Of a DNA stretch of 43,482 bases, positions 33,493 to 42,555 are shown in pieces. Below the pieces are notes generated by a model. That model had not been told where the DNA came from. It was given only the letters and a program-made list of their open reading frames with translations, and searched no databases. Each line of letters starts with the position of its first letter. Position 1 is the stretch's first letter. This DNA comes from Promethearchaeota archaeon. Lineage in GTDB: Archaea; Asgardarchaeota; Lokiarchaeia; Sigyniarchaeales; SOKP01. The stretch covers positions 1-43,482 of the forward strand of contig JAGXNS010000007.1 of NCBI GenBank assembly GCA_019894855.1, read 5' to 3'. The translations under genes were made by a program, and so were the position numbers.

Positions 33493-33939
33493 CTAATTGT
33501 AAGGAGATTTCCACTTTCTGAAGTAAAGATCGTATTTCTTTAACAAATTCTTGGGATCCAACTGCCGTTCTTCTTGAATTGCTTTTAGTGCTTCAAGTAC
33601 AATTTCAGTTTGTAAAAGTTGAAATTCTTGGCTCTTTAAATCACTGGTAGTAAGATACCTGTTCCCAATTTCATTTGCTTTTAGTTTATCCATAGTGTTT
33701 ATATTATAAATATCCATGAAATAACCAATTACAAATGCTCCAAGCAATAATACCGGAAATATAAGTATTAACATCCAAAAATTTATCTGAAAAGCTAAAG
33801 ATATTAATGATATAGCACTAACGGTAGATACCGCAATTCCATAATAGGATTGGCCCAACTTAAGCCGGGACAACTGCCTTCCAATAAAATGCGCGCTCTT
33901 CACTCTTTTTACAATATTTGATTTTTTCAGTCTTAACAT
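33493..33939 (-). CDS. Membrane protein with two helices
   Basis: 148 aa, unrecognised. A basic N-terminus (MLRLKKSNIVKRVKSAHFIG) precedes two transmembrane helices at about residues 32-50 and 54-75 with a short loop. The C-terminal half is soluble and helical (LQTEIVLEALKAIQEERQLD), predicted cytoplasmic by the positive-inside rule. It is convergent with the longin-GTPase gene, stops 46 bases apart. Confidence 0.7.
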   Translation of the reverse strand: MLRLKKSNIVKRVKSAHFIGRQLSRLKLGQSYYGIAVSTVSAISLISLAFQINFWMLILIFPVLLLGAFVIGYFMDIYNINTMDKLKANEIGNRYLTTSDLKSQEFQLLQTEIVLEALKAIQEERQLDPKNLLKKYDLYFRKWKSPYN

Positions 33940-34115
33940 TTTATCACATCGAATATATTAAATTGGTTTTTTTTAAGCTACTTAAATTTAAAAAATACTG
34001 TATTATTTATAAAAAAACTTCAGAAAATTACGATTTATTAATATATATTGACTTCGTCGTTTTATGAATTAGAAGCTAAACCTTTTTTATAGGAGCTAGA
34101 TATGTTATAAATATT

Positions 34116-34412
34116 ATGAGCAAAATGCAAGTTCCTATCATTATTACAAAAACTGATTGCCACCGGTGTCATGAACTTATGGAGTGGCTTGACGAGCGAA
34201 AAGTTAACTATATTGAGAAAGACATTGAAGATGAAGATTTGGTTCATAAGTTATTGCACGACAAAAACTTTTTAAAAAATTTCTGTGACGCAGATGGATG
34301 TGTTGTAAACACGCCAGTTGTAATTATGAACGGAAAATATTGGTTTAAAGAGCTCTGGGGTATCTCAGGACTTAGAGAAAAAGCAGCTAAGAAATTATTT
34401 AATGTTAAGTAA
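34116..34412 (+). CDS. Glutaredoxin-like protein with CxxC and further cysteines
   Basis: 98 aa. Thioredoxin/glutaredoxin fold with CHRC (residues 15-18), ELMEWLDERKVNYIEKDIED, and a cis-Pro-like VVNTPVVIMNGKYWF. Two extra cysteines (NFCDADGC) lie before the cis-Pro region, where a metal or second disulfide might form. It belongs to the thiol-redox set of this window but stands alone. An upstream TATA-like ATATATTG is about 75 bases away. Confidence 0.85.
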   Translation: MSKMQVPIIITKTDCHRCHELMEWLDERKVNYIEKDIEDEDLVHKLLHDKNFLKNFCDADGCVVNTPVVIMNGKYWFKELWGISGLREKAAKKLFNVK

Positions 34413-34498
34413 ACTAATAGTTTTTTTCTGCTTATTTTTTTATTCTAGGAAATAGTTTTCCAACTTTTAGCATGTATAGACAGCAAAATTCTATTCGT

Positions 34499-35101
34499 TT
34501 AAAGATCTTTTAGTTCTGCTAGTCTTTTTATAACTTTTCTAATCGTTCTTAACCCTTCTTCATCGTTTTGAACACCTTCCTTTCCTTTATCTCTACTCCA
34601 TAAGGAAGCACCTAAATTAGCCCCAAAAGCTCCACCTGAGACGGAAATAATGTGGTTTTGCTGGTAGAAATCTAGTATACTTCTTATCGCAATTTCTTGC
34701 CCACCATTTCTATCTCCTCCTACCGCAAGAGCTAATCCATATTTATCTTTAAATACATTAGGATTTTTAGCCACTAATCCACGACAGCGATCAAGAATTG
34801 TTTTAAGCTGCCCTGACATAGTTCCTTGAAAAACCGGAGTTCCTAAAAGTAAAAATTTCGATTCTTCTAATTTATTGTAAAGTTCTGAAATATCATCGTT
34901 GTTAACGCATCCTTTTTTCTCTCTGATACAATAGTCGCAGTGAGTACAAAACTTTATTTCTTTGCCTCTTACCGTCCAATATTCAATTTCAAAACTGAAT
35001 TTTTCGGTTGCGTAATTTAACGCGTATTGCACAGCAAAGTCAGTTCCTTGTTTTCTGGGGCTTCCACAAATGCCTAACAGTAAATTCTTGTTTTCCACCA
35101 T
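34499..35101 (-). CDS. Iron-sulfur flavoprotein (FMN + 4Fe-4S)
   Basis: 200 aa. The flavodoxin-like FMN site is GICGSPRKQGT. The compact cysteine motif CTHCDYCIREKKGC (C52, C55, C58, C65) is the hallmark of archaeal iron-sulfur flavoproteins. GTPVFQGTMSGQLKTILDR follows as in NADPH-dependent FMN reductases. The Methanosarcina protein of this family moves electrons from ferredoxin and has been linked to O2/peroxide handling. Here it is consistent with the other redox genes. It is divergent from the Bat-like regulator. Confidence 0.92.
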   Translation of the reverse strand: MVENKNLLLGICGSPRKQGTDFAVQYALNYATEKFSFEIEYWTVRGKEIKFCTHCDYCIREKKGCVNNDDISELYNKLEESKFLLLGTPVFQGTMSGQLKTILDRCRGLVAKNPNVFKDKYGLALAVGGDRNGGQEIAIRSILDFYQQNHIISVSGGAFGANLGASLWSRDKGKEGVQNDEEGLRTIRKVIKRLAELKDL

Positions 35102-35191
35102 AATAATAATATTACATAATTCTATCTTTAATTATTACTATTCATTTTTAATCTAAAAAATGTTTTAAATTCTTCATTACTACAAATAACG

Positions 35192-35845
35192 ATGGAATCG
35201 ACCAAATCGAGTTTAGCCAGAATTAAAATTAAATTCCCAGATCAGTTGTGGATTTCTGAGATTTTCAAAAAATTTCGAGATATCCGAATGGAAATTGAAC
35301 ATTTTCTTCCCTACGATTTTGAAAACTCGATAGGTAATTCTATAATTGAAATTTTTCACCAGAATATCGATTTAATAATGGAGGAGGTTAAAAACCATAA
35401 ATCTGTTATTGATATCAGTATTCTAGAAAAGGATGAAAAACGGGTTAAATTCAATGTCAAAACTAAGGATCCCTTTCTATTGTACGCAATAATTAATTGT
35501 GGCGTGTTAGTGAACTTCCCCGTGCGAGTTAGAGAAGGATATGCGTTTTGGCGGTTAGTTTCAAAGAGGGAGAGTATAGACAAGCTTTTGACGCTATTTG
35601 ATCAGAAAGGTATCGAATATTCACTTCTTAGAATTGGAAATTCCCCCTATGATATTGACGACGATAAAAATAAGCTAACATTAAATGAATCTACAATATT
35701 GAATAAAGCTATATCTTCAGGTTTTTTTGAGATTCCAAGAAAAATTTCTTTAGAGGAATTAGCAAACACATTAGGAAAATCAAAATCTGCTTTATCTGTT
35801 ACTCTAAGAAAAATAATAAAAAAAAAAGTCATGTTTGAGATGTAA
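35192..35845 (+). CDS. HTH-10 (bacterioopsin-activator-like) transcriptional regulator
   Basis: 217 aa. The C-terminal HTH_10-type domain is clear: STILNKAISSGFFEIPRKIS, then LEELANTLGKSKSALSVTLR. Residues 20-150 form the family's alpha/beta sensor part with no recognised ligand site. Such regulators respond to redox, light or metabolites in haloarchaea and are widespread. It is divergent from the iron-sulfur flavoprotein (about 90 bases between starts), which it may control. No SD is seen and the mRNA may be leaderless. Confidence 0.85.
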   Translation: MESTKSSLARIKIKFPDQLWISEIFKKFRDIRMEIEHFLPYDFENSIGNSIIEIFHQNIDLIMEEVKNHKSVIDISILEKDEKRVKFNVKTKDPFLLYAIINCGVLVNFPVRVREGYAFWRLVSKRESIDKLLTLFDQKGIEYSLLRIGNSPYDIDDDKNKLTLNESTILNKAISSGFFEIPRKISLEELANTLGKSKSALSVTLRKIIKKKVMFEM

Positions 35846-35858
35846 ATACGCCTAACTC

Positions 35859-36368
35859 TCAATAATACTCCTTAATTTGTTCTGCTAAGAACGCTGCTAT
35901 TTTAGAAATATTAAAAGGCCAAACGAAAGAAAACTTAATGTTAGGATTTTTCTTTTTTGCTCGTTCTATAGCTTCAGGGATGTCTTTTTCAGAATGCTCG
36001 CCTCCCTGCGTCATCATAGGAGTAATAACAATAATTTTTTCAGGATCCTGCTTAATAGCTTCTTCGAATGCATCGTCTAAAGATGGGGAACAAAATTCAT
36101 TAAATCCAACAACAACGCTATGACCTGTCTGATTTGAAAGCACAGCAGCCATTTCATTTGAAGTATAACTGTATAAATCATTTTCTTGAGTTCGCGGCCA
36201 ATTACGCATTTTACTGTCCAACTCTTCGAACTGTTGTTGCATATTTGAAGGTGGTGGTCCTGGCATATTTTCTAACCTAGAATGGAGCATAAAATAATCG
36301 AGAGTTTCTTTTTGAGGAAAATCGCTAGGTGGCATTCCATGCATAGCAAGAATTATAACAATTTTCAT
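35859..36368 (-). CDS. CbiX/SirB-like chelatase family protein
   Basis: 169 aa. Two signature histidines are visible: H10 in ILAMHGMP and H125 in TQGGEHSEKDIPEAIERA, the latter matching the G-G-x-H-x-x-x-D-I-P segment of sirohydrochlorin cobalt/iron chelatases. A Pro/Asn-rich insert (30-60, ENMPGPPPSNMQQ) replaces the usual short linker between motifs, so the substrate may differ. It is a single-domain, probably dimeric enzyme for tetrapyrrole metal insertion. No other tetrapyrrole gene is adjacent. It is convergent with the Bat-like gene. Confidence 0.78.
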   Translation of the reverse strand: MKIVIILAMHGMPPSDFPQKETLDYFMLHSRLENMPGPPPSNMQQQFEELDSKMRNWPRTQENDLYSYTSNEMAAVLSNQTGHSVVVGFNEFCSPSLDDAFEEAIKQDPEKIIVITPMMTQGGEHSEKDIPEAIERAKKKNPNIKFSFVWPFNISKIAAFLAEQIKEYY

Positions 36369-36507
36369 GATATTATTATAAACTTCAAATTAAAGTTAAA
36401 ACTTTTCAATTAGACGATAAGAAGTGTGAAAAACTTCGAAAAAAATATTATTACGCCCCAAACTGGGTTAAAATACGCTCATAAAATAAAAATAAGTAAA
36501 AAAAAAT

Positions 36508-37365
36508 TTATAGCCATTCTTCCTTTAAAATCTCTCCTTTTACGCCAATAACAACGTACTTTATAGGAACTTTTCTGGTTGCTCGCTTAGCTCCTTCTTG
36601 CGCTAAACCTATTAATCCAGAACAACATGGTACATCCATGATCGCAACAGTAAGTGTGTTTATCTTAGCTCCATCTATTAAATTTTTGATTTTCTCGATG
36701 TAAACTTCTTTACCTTGGTCAAGTTTTGGACACGCTATAGCAATAGATTTGGAACTTAAGAAATCTCTGTGAAAATCTCCGTAAGAATAAGCAACACAGT
36801 CAGCAGAAATTAATACATCAGCACCCTGATAATAAGGGGCGTTAGGGTTAATTAAATGCATTTGAACTGGCCATTGTCGTAGTGTTGAAGAAATTTTTCC
36901 AGTCACCTCAGTTTTAACCTCAGGCTCATCAAAAACCATCGTTTGAGAGGATGGGCAACCACATTGATGTGAATCCGCTTGCTTTACTTCTTTTTGAATC
37001 GTAGGTTCATCAAATTCCATCGTCTGACAACCACATTGGTGAGAATGTTCAGCAACGATTTGTTTAACTTGTTCTAATTCTACTTCTTCCTTGCTTTTTA
37101 AAGATTCTAGTCGTTTTTCAACAGCTTCCTCGTTAAATTCTGCTGCTTCTCTTTCAATTATTTCAAGCGCACCTGTAGGACATCCTTGGATACACGCACC
37201 TAACCCATCACAGAAAAGATCATTGACAACTTTAGCCTTTCCATCGATAATTTCAAGAGCGGCTTCAGCACAATCTACGATACAATTACCGCAGCCTGTA
37301 CAGAGTTCTTCGTCGATTTGAATTATTTTTCTTATAACTTTATTTTGATGTTCTATTTCAGTCAT
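36508..37365 (-). CDS. Ferredoxin-domain protein with Cys/His repeat insert
   Basis: 285 aa. An N-terminal 4Fe-4S motif CTGCGNCIVDC (22, 25, 28, 32) is followed by CDGLGACIQGCP (52, 58, 62), a family variant with only three obvious ligands. A charged helix (72-104) leads to two matching repeats: SHQCGC-Q-TMEFDEP at about 107-120 and SHQCGCPSSQTMVFDEP at about 131-147. The C-terminal domain (160-285) has an ISADCVAYSYGDFHRDF segment and DVPCCSGL. Related ferredoxins with C-terminal domains are common in anaerobes; their partner is unknown. The repeats could bind metal. Confidence 0.82.
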   Translation of the reverse strand: MTEIEHQNKVIRKIIQIDEELCTGCGNCIVDCAEAALEIIDGKAKVVNDLFCDGLGACIQGCPTGALEIIEREAAEFNEEAVEKRLESLKSKEEVELEQVKQIVAEHSHQCGCQTMEFDEPTIQKEVKQADSHQCGCPSSQTMVFDEPEVKTEVTGKISSTLRQWPVQMHLINPNAPYYQGADVLISADCVAYSYGDFHRDFLSSKSIAIACPKLDQGKEVYIEKIKNLIDGAKINTLTVAIMDVPCCSGLIGLAQEGAKRATRKVPIKYVVIGVKGEILKEEWL

Positions 37366-37485
37366 ATTTAGATCAAGTGGAGATCATTATATATTTTTAA
37401 TTTCGAACATGTTCTTAGATTTCTTACTATCTTCAGAAAGTATTATATATAATGGAACCAAAAAGAATTAGTAAAACTTGATCTA

Positions 37486-38154
37486 ATGTTTTATGTGATT
37501 AAAATGAGTGAAGACACAAAAATAAGTAGTTTAGCTAGATTGATGTTAGCTCTATGGTTAATCATAATGGTGATGCTTTGGGTATTCTTTGGTCTTACGA
37601 ATCTCGCGTTTATATTCTGGCTCGCCCTATTTGTTACAGTTGGTGGTCCTGTTCTAGCAATAACATATAAAATAAAAGAGCTAATTGCAGGTGCGTTAAT
37701 TATTGCGATTGTATTAATTTGGGTAGCATTTGGCGTGTACGGTGGTATTCTGCTTTTCGGTATTGCTTTGACTTTATCAATTGCGGGTCCTATTATTGTG
37801 ATTATACTCTCCGTAATTAAGCAAAAGAAGAGCCCAAAAACAGAAATTAAACCAATAGGAAAACTAGGTGTATTACATCCACTTGCTTGGTTAGGTAATC
37901 TAGGGTGGTTAGGGGGATTAGGAACTCTTTATGCCCCTCTATTTTGGTTATATTTCTTGTTTTTCTTAATCCTTTTAGGAATTATGCCATACAACCCTGC
38001 AGTTCCTGTAAAAAGAACAAACCGATTATGGTTATTAGGATTTTTGGGATTTATTGGATTTCTTTTTGGAACATGGTTTTATTGGACATGGGCATTTAGT
38101 AGCTTATTTACACTATTTATCTTAGGGGTATTACCAAAAAAGACTAGAGAATGA
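37486..38154 (+). CDS. Membrane protein, about six helices, internal duplication
   Basis: 222 aa. About six hydrophobic helices. Two successive stretches look duplicated: LWVFFGLTNLAFIFWLALF with VTVGGPVLAIT, and IWVAFGVYGGILLFGIALT with LSIAGPIIVII. A third helix set in the C-terminal half is Trp- and Gly-rich (LGNLGWLGGLG). A TATA-like TATATATA lies about 36-43 bases before the ATG. Met7 (37504) is an alternative start. No family or function is recognised. Confidence 0.75.
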   Translation: MFYVIKMSEDTKISSLARLMLALWLIIMVMLWVFFGLTNLAFIFWLALFVTVGGPVLAITYKIKELIAGALIIAIVLIWVAFGVYGGILLFGIALTLSIAGPIIVIILSVIKQKKSPKTEIKPIGKLGVLHPLAWLGNLGWLGGLGTLYAPLFWLYFLFFLILLGIMPYNPAVPVKRTNRLWLLGFLGFIGFLFGTWFYWTWAFSSLFTLFILGVLPKKTRE

Positions 38155-38278
38155 AAATTTAAATCCAACTTTTTTTTTTCTATTTTTTTTCAATTGCCAG
38201 TTCTTATAACCGGTTCTCCTCTCTAATTTAAGAATCATAATAAAAATCTTAAAATAATATGTTAAAAATAGTAATACT

Positions 38279-39616
38279 ATGAAGGTTGTAATCGTAGGGA
38301 ATAATGTCGCAGGCACCTTTTCTGGGCAAAACTTAAGATATTTAAACGAAGATGTTGAAATTGAAATTTTTACTCAAGAACGATATCCCTATTATACCCG
38401 GGTTAAATTGCCTGAAGTTATCTCCGGTAAAGTTCAAACTAACGATTTAATCGTTTTTAAAGATGATTGGTATAAGGATAAAAAAATTAAGTTAAACCTT
38501 AACAAAAGAGTTATAAAAATTGAGCCACATCAGAAAAAATTATTTATTGAGGGTGAAAACAAGCCTGTTACTTATGATAAGTTAATATTAGCTTTGGGTA
38601 GTGTTCCCAATATACCTCCCATTAAAAACGCACGGGAAATGGTTGGAAAAGGAGTATTTACTTTAAGAACTATAGAAGATACCGTAGATATTAAAAACTA
38701 TATTGAAAAATCCAAAGCTAAAAAGGCTCTTATTATTGGAGGGGGATTACTTGGCTTAGAATTAGCTAACCAAATAAAAGACAGCAATTTAGACACCACT
38801 GTAGTCGAATTTTTTCCAAAATTACTCCCCAGGCAACTGGATGACGAATGTAGCGCCATGCTTAAAGAAGAGATTGAAACTAAAGGTATAAAAGTAATTT
38901 TGAAAGCAGCAACTGAAGAAATCCTCGGTAATGGATATGTTACTGGAATTAAATTAAAAGATGGGCAAATCTTTGAAGCTGATATTATTTTAATCCAAGC
39001 AGGTATTAGAGCCACAATAGATCTTGCTCAGAATTCCGGAATAGAAACAAATCGTGGTATCGTTGTTGATGAATTTTTAGAAACTAGCGAAAAAGATATC
39101 TTCGCCGTAGGTGATTGCATTGAATACAAGAATCAAACATGGGGTATAATTCCTGCTTGTATGGAACAGTCTAAAATAGTTGCTGCATCTGCCTTGGGTT
39201 TAAGAAAGATTGAATACAAAGGAACGACACCTAAAAATACATTAAAAATCGTTGGTTTAGAGTTAACATCAATCGGAATTTTTGACCCTTCGCAAGAAGT
39301 AGGAGGCGGTTGGGATATTCTTAAAAAAGCAGACAAGAAAGATTGTTGTTACCAAAAGCTAGTTTTAAAAGATAACAAATTGAAAGGAGCCATACTTTTT
39401 GGAGACAATAACGCAATGTCGTTTGTATACAAGAAAATGGAACAAGATGTTACCAAGAAAGAACTAATGGAAATCCTTGAACTGTATATATACAAATGTT
39501 CCAATTGTGGTGCGGAATACGACGAAACAAAGATGGAAGTTCTTTTCAAAGATTTACCGGACGAATGGAAATGTCCAAGTTGTAAGCACTCAAAAGAAGG
39601 ATTTAATAAGAACTAA
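38279..39616 (+). CDS. NAD(P)H oxidase/rubredoxin reductase-type flavoprotein fused to rubredoxin
   Basis: 445 aa. Residues 1-330 are a pyridine-nucleotide disulfide-type flavoprotein without a redox CxxC: FAD motif VIVGNNVAGTFSG, NAD motif IIGGGLLGLELAN, second FAD motif DIFAVGDCIEY. Residues about 402-445 are a rubredoxin domain with CSNC (407/410) and CPSC (432/435) and the PDEW turn. The fusion should pass electrons from NAD(P)H through FAD to the attached iron and on to rubredoxin or flavodiiron protein, both encoded downstream. A separate rubredoxin-like gene follows 24 bases later. Confidence 0.93.
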   Translation: MKVVIVGNNVAGTFSGQNLRYLNEDVEIEIFTQERYPYYTRVKLPEVISGKVQTNDLIVFKDDWYKDKKIKLNLNKRVIKIEPHQKKLFIEGENKPVTYDKLILALGSVPNIPPIKNAREMVGKGVFTLRTIEDTVDIKNYIEKSKAKKALIIGGGLLGLELANQIKDSNLDTTVVEFFPKLLPRQLDDECSAMLKEEIETKGIKVILKAATEEILGNGYVTGIKLKDGQIFEADIILIQAGIRATIDLAQNSGIETNRGIVVDEFLETSEKDIFAVGDCIEYKNQTWGIIPACMEQSKIVAASALGLRKIEYKGTTPKNTLKIVGLELTSIGIFDPSQEVGGGWDILKKADKKDCCYQKLVLKDNKLKGAILFGDNNAMSFVYKKMEQDVTKKELMEILELYIYKCSNCGAEYDETKMEVLFKDLPDEWKCPSCKHSKEGFNKN

Positions 39617-39640
39617 GAATTAAAAAATTGTGAGAAAATT

Positions 39641-39787
39641 ATGACAATACACCGATGTAAAAGATGTAATTATGTATATATCGACGAAGAACAAGAGATT
39701 CCGTTTGAAAAAGTTAGCGAAGACTATAAATGTCCAAGGTGCCGTACTTCTAAGAAATTTTTTGTGAAAAAACAATCTCCAAAATAA
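39641..39787 (+). CDS. Rubredoxin-like protein (48 aa)
   Basis: MTIHRCKRCNYVYIDEEQEI followed by CPRC. Four cysteines (6, 9, 31, 34) form a rubredoxin-type site, but the usual Trp of DDWxCPxC is replaced by Y-K and the Gly-Tyr after the first CxxC is Asn-Tyr. It may be a weak or variant rubredoxin or a zinc ribbon. It lies 24 bases after the oxidase-rubredoxin fusion, likely the same operon. Confidence 0.75.
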   Translation: MTIHRCKRCNYVYIDEEQEIPFEKVSEDYKCPRCRTSKKFFVKKQSPK

Positions 39788-39955
39788 GATTAAGTATAAT
39801 TGCTAGGAATTGAGAAAACCTACTTCTTTTTAAATTTTAAATTCAAATCAATTAAAAATATTGAATTATAAATTTCACTAATATTATGCAAATGTCCATT
39901 AAAAAAATATATATACTAATACGTACAAATAATTATAATAGAGGATTACTAATAA

Positions 39956-40363
39956 TTGGTGAATTCAATATCAACTGAAAGTGTATCGATAAAAGAAGTT
40001 AAAAAGTATCTAAACTATAGCATATTTATTATCATTCTTGGGCCCGTTCTTGTTATTCTATTTTTTTTGCTACTTGATTTTTTACCACATATATCTAGCA
40101 TACCTTCTGATTTAATTTTTTTAGTTGGAATCCCGCTTATAATGTGGCCTATCATATTAATGGTGCAAGGAATAGTGTCATTGATTTTATATTTCATTAA
40201 TCATGAAATAATGTATGGAATGTGGAAAAAAAAAGAGAAAAATAAAGAAAAAGCCACTCGAAATATTAAAATGGGAAGAAGAATACAACTGATAATCGTT
40301 CTTCCTGGAGTATTTGTAATGGTTATTTCCATGTTTATGGTAATTTCTACTCTTATTTCTTAA
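39956..40363 (+). CDS. Membrane protein with three helices
   Basis: 135 aa from the TTG at 39956, preceded by GAGGAT at 39941; the GTG directly after it at 39959 is an alternative start. Hydrophobic helices are at about 22-45, 52-78 and 112-133. A lysine-rich cytoplasmic loop (KKKEKNKEKATRNIKMGRR) separates the last two. Unrecognised. It is followed 45 bases later by the D-aminoacylase-like gene. An ATATATATAC element 30-45 bases upstream is a likely TATA box. Confidence 0.62.
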   Translation: MVNSISTESVSIKEVKKYLNYSIFIIILGPVLVILFFLLLDFLPHISSIPSDLIFLVGIPLIMWPIILMVQGIVSLILYFINHEIMYGMWKKKEKNKEKATRNIKMGRRIQLIIVLPGVFVMVISMFMVISTLIS

Positions 40364-40408
40364 ACTCAATTTTTTTATATCAGCATTAAATAGAAATCTT
40401 TGGTTAAC

Positions 40409-42031
40409 ATGGATTTTGATATTATTATCAAGAATGGAAGAATAATTGATGGCGCGGGAAATCCCTGGCATTCCGGTGAAATTGGAGTCAAAGATGGAAA
40501 AATAGTTGAAATAAATCCAAAGATAAAAGATGACAGTAAGAAAGTTATAGATGCCAGAGGATTAATTATATGTCCTGGGTTCATAGATATCCACTCGCAT
40601 ACCGATTGGATTTTACCGGGTAGCAGAGGTCAAGAATCTACTCTATACCAAGGAATAACAACAGCAGTGGTCGGAATGTGTGGAGAAGGTATGGCTCCCA
40701 TTCCCGAAGGAAAAGAAGAAGATTTTCTTAAGCTAATCAGTAAAATAGACCCAATTCTTACTCAATTTGAGTTTCCTTATCATACATTTGCAGAATATCT
40801 GGAATACAACGAAAAGAAACGAAATTCTGCGAATTTGGTTTTTTTTGTAGGTTATGGCAATTTACAGTGGGCTAGTGGTCAGGGCGGTGAAAATCGTCCT
40901 GCTAATCCAGTAGAACTTCGTAAAATGAAGGATAATTTGCGTGAAGCAATGGAAGCTGGAGCTTTTGGCATAAGTACGGGCTTGATCTATGCTCCTCAAG
41001 TGTTTGCAAAAACAGAAGAAATAATTGAATTGGCCAAAGTAGTTGCTGAGTATAATGGACTATATTTTTCTCACATACGTGGTGAGGGAGCAACCGTTCT
41101 AAAAGCTGTAGGGGAAGTCATTGAAATCGTTGAGATTTCTGGTTGTGCTGGAGGGCAAATAGCTCATCATAAAATATCTGGTAAACCGTATTGGGGTACT
41201 AGTAAGGAAACTTTAAGTTTAATTGAAGAAGCTAACGAACGAGGTATAAGTATAACGTGTGATCAGTATCCTTATAATCGGGGCATGGCAGGACTCATGA
41301 CGGCTCTACCTCCATGGGTACGCGAAGGAAAAAATGAAGATATTTTAGATCGTATAAAGAATCCAGAAATTCAAAAAAGAATTAAAGTAGAAGTTACAGA
41401 AGGTATTGAAGGATTTGAAAATTGGATTCGTGATGAGGGTTTTCAAAATATGTATATCTCAACTGTCACTCACGATAATTGGAAAGATATAATTTCAAAG
41501 AATATCACAGAAATCACAAAAATTAAAGGATTTTCAGATGACTTTGATACTTTTTTTAACCTCTTAATTGACAACGAACTAAGTGTCATGATTACAATAC
41601 AAAGTATGGGAGAAGATGATATTCGGAGAATTTTGACGAACCCCTATCAAATGGTTGGAACGGATGGTTCTGGTGTTCCCGCTTCTTTTAGTGCTGGAGC
41701 ATTTCATCCAAGGTTTTTTGGAACATATCCTCGTATTCTGGGTAAATATGTCAGAGAAGAAAAAGTTTTGCCTTTAGAGCAAGCGATTCGCAAAATGACA
41801 TCGTTTCCAGCCCAACGACTTAGACTCCAAGACAGAGGACTTATTAGAGAAGGAAATTGGGCTGATTTAGTTATTTTTGATCCCGATAAGGTCATTGATA
41901 AAGCTACCTATGAACAACCTTATCAACTTCCTGAAGGTATTCCACATGTTGTTGTTAATGGCGTTATCGTCGTCGAAAGAGGAAAAAAAAATCGAAAAGC
42001 TCCGGGAAAAGTAATACATCGCCCTACCTAA
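40409..42031 (+). CDS. N-acyl-D-amino-acid deacylase-like amidohydrolase
   Basis: 540 aa from the ATG at 40409; a TTG three codons upstream is less likely. Metal-dependent TIM-barrel amidohydrolase: H62 and H64 in FIDIHSHTD, Cys91 in VVGMCGEGMAP (the D-aminoacylase GNCG position), further histidines in FSHIRGEG, QIAHHKISG and TVTHDN, and the acid in VGTDGSG. The N- and C-terminal pieces form the usual beta sandwich (ADLVIFDPDKV at the end). It hydrolyses N-acyl-D-amino acids or related amides. The presence of dtdA elsewhere in the window is not direct evidence of a pathway. Confidence 0.92.
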   Translation: MDFDIIIKNGRIIDGAGNPWHSGEIGVKDGKIVEINPKIKDDSKKVIDARGLIICPGFIDIHSHTDWILPGSRGQESTLYQGITTAVVGMCGEGMAPIPEGKEEDFLKLISKIDPILTQFEFPYHTFAEYLEYNEKKRNSANLVFFVGYGNLQWASGQGGENRPANPVELRKMKDNLREAMEAGAFGISTGLIYAPQVFAKTEEIIELAKVVAEYNGLYFSHIRGEGATVLKAVGEVIEIVEISGCAGGQIAHHKISGKPYWGTSKETLSLIEEANERGISITCDQYPYNRGMAGLMTALPPWVREGKNEDILDRIKNPEIQKRIKVEVTEGIEGFENWIRDEGFQNMYISTVTHDNWKDIISKNITEITKIKGFSDDFDTFFNLLIDNELSVMITIQSMGEDDIRRILTNPYQMVGTDGSGVPASFSAGAFHPRFFGTYPRILGKYVREEKVLPLEQAIRKMTSFPAQRLRLQDRGLIREGNWADLVIFDPDKVIDKATYEQPYQLPEGIPHVVVNGVIVVERGKKNRKAPGKVIHRPT

Positions 42032-42148
42032 ACTTCATATATATAAATTCAATAATAATTAACTTTTTTATCACATGTTAAGATGCTTTAACCTTTACCA
42101 TCTTTAAATTTCAAGTTTAAAGGCTATAGCTTAATTAGATTAATTTAT

Positions 42149-42169
42149 AAAATATTAAATTAATATTTT
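42149..42169. promoter_or_regulatory. Inverted repeat upstream of the rubredoxin/flavodiiron genes
   Basis: AAAATATT and AATATTTT flank a 5-base spacer, about 67 bases before the rubredoxin ATG. It could be an operator in the promoter region. The AT-rich setting makes chance quite possible. A second weak repeat, CTTTAAA with TTTAAAG (42102-42122), lies just upstream. Confidence 0.25.
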
Positions 42170-42235
42170 TAATATATATTCAATTACCAAATCCATAAAT
42201 ACAAATAAATTAAAATAAAAGAAAGGTAGATTATT

Positions 42236-42376
42236 ATGGCTAAATGGGAATGTGGCGCGTGCGGATATGTTTACGACGAAGAAAAAGAAGGAACTAAGTT
42301 TGAGGATCTCCCTGATGATTGGGTATGTCCAGTTTGCGGCGTAGACAAGAGTTTCTTTACAATAATCTCAGATTAA
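42236..42376 (+). CDS. Rubredoxin
   Basis: 46 aa, canonical but slightly short. [20 protein letters not shown] starts it; cysteines 6 and 9 (CGAC with GYVYD) and 31 and 34 (CPVCG after the DDW) are the iron site; the aromatic residues are intact. A GAAAGGTAG SD-like site precedes the ATG. It lies 179 bases before the flavodiiron protein, its classical electron acceptor. Confidence 0.93.
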   Translation: MAKWECGACGYVYDEEKEGTKFEDLPDDWVCPVCGVDKSFFTIISD

Positions 42377-42555
42377 ACTTAATTAATTTTATTCTTATTT
42401 TTTTCTTTTATATTGAGCGTATATCATTAGTTCGCTTAAATTTAACTTAAAACTTCTCCAAAATTTATAAGATAAATAAATTAAATTTATTAAAAACAAA
42501 CAAAAAAATAACTTAAATAACAACAATCAATCCAAAAATTGGTAGTTAAAAAAAT

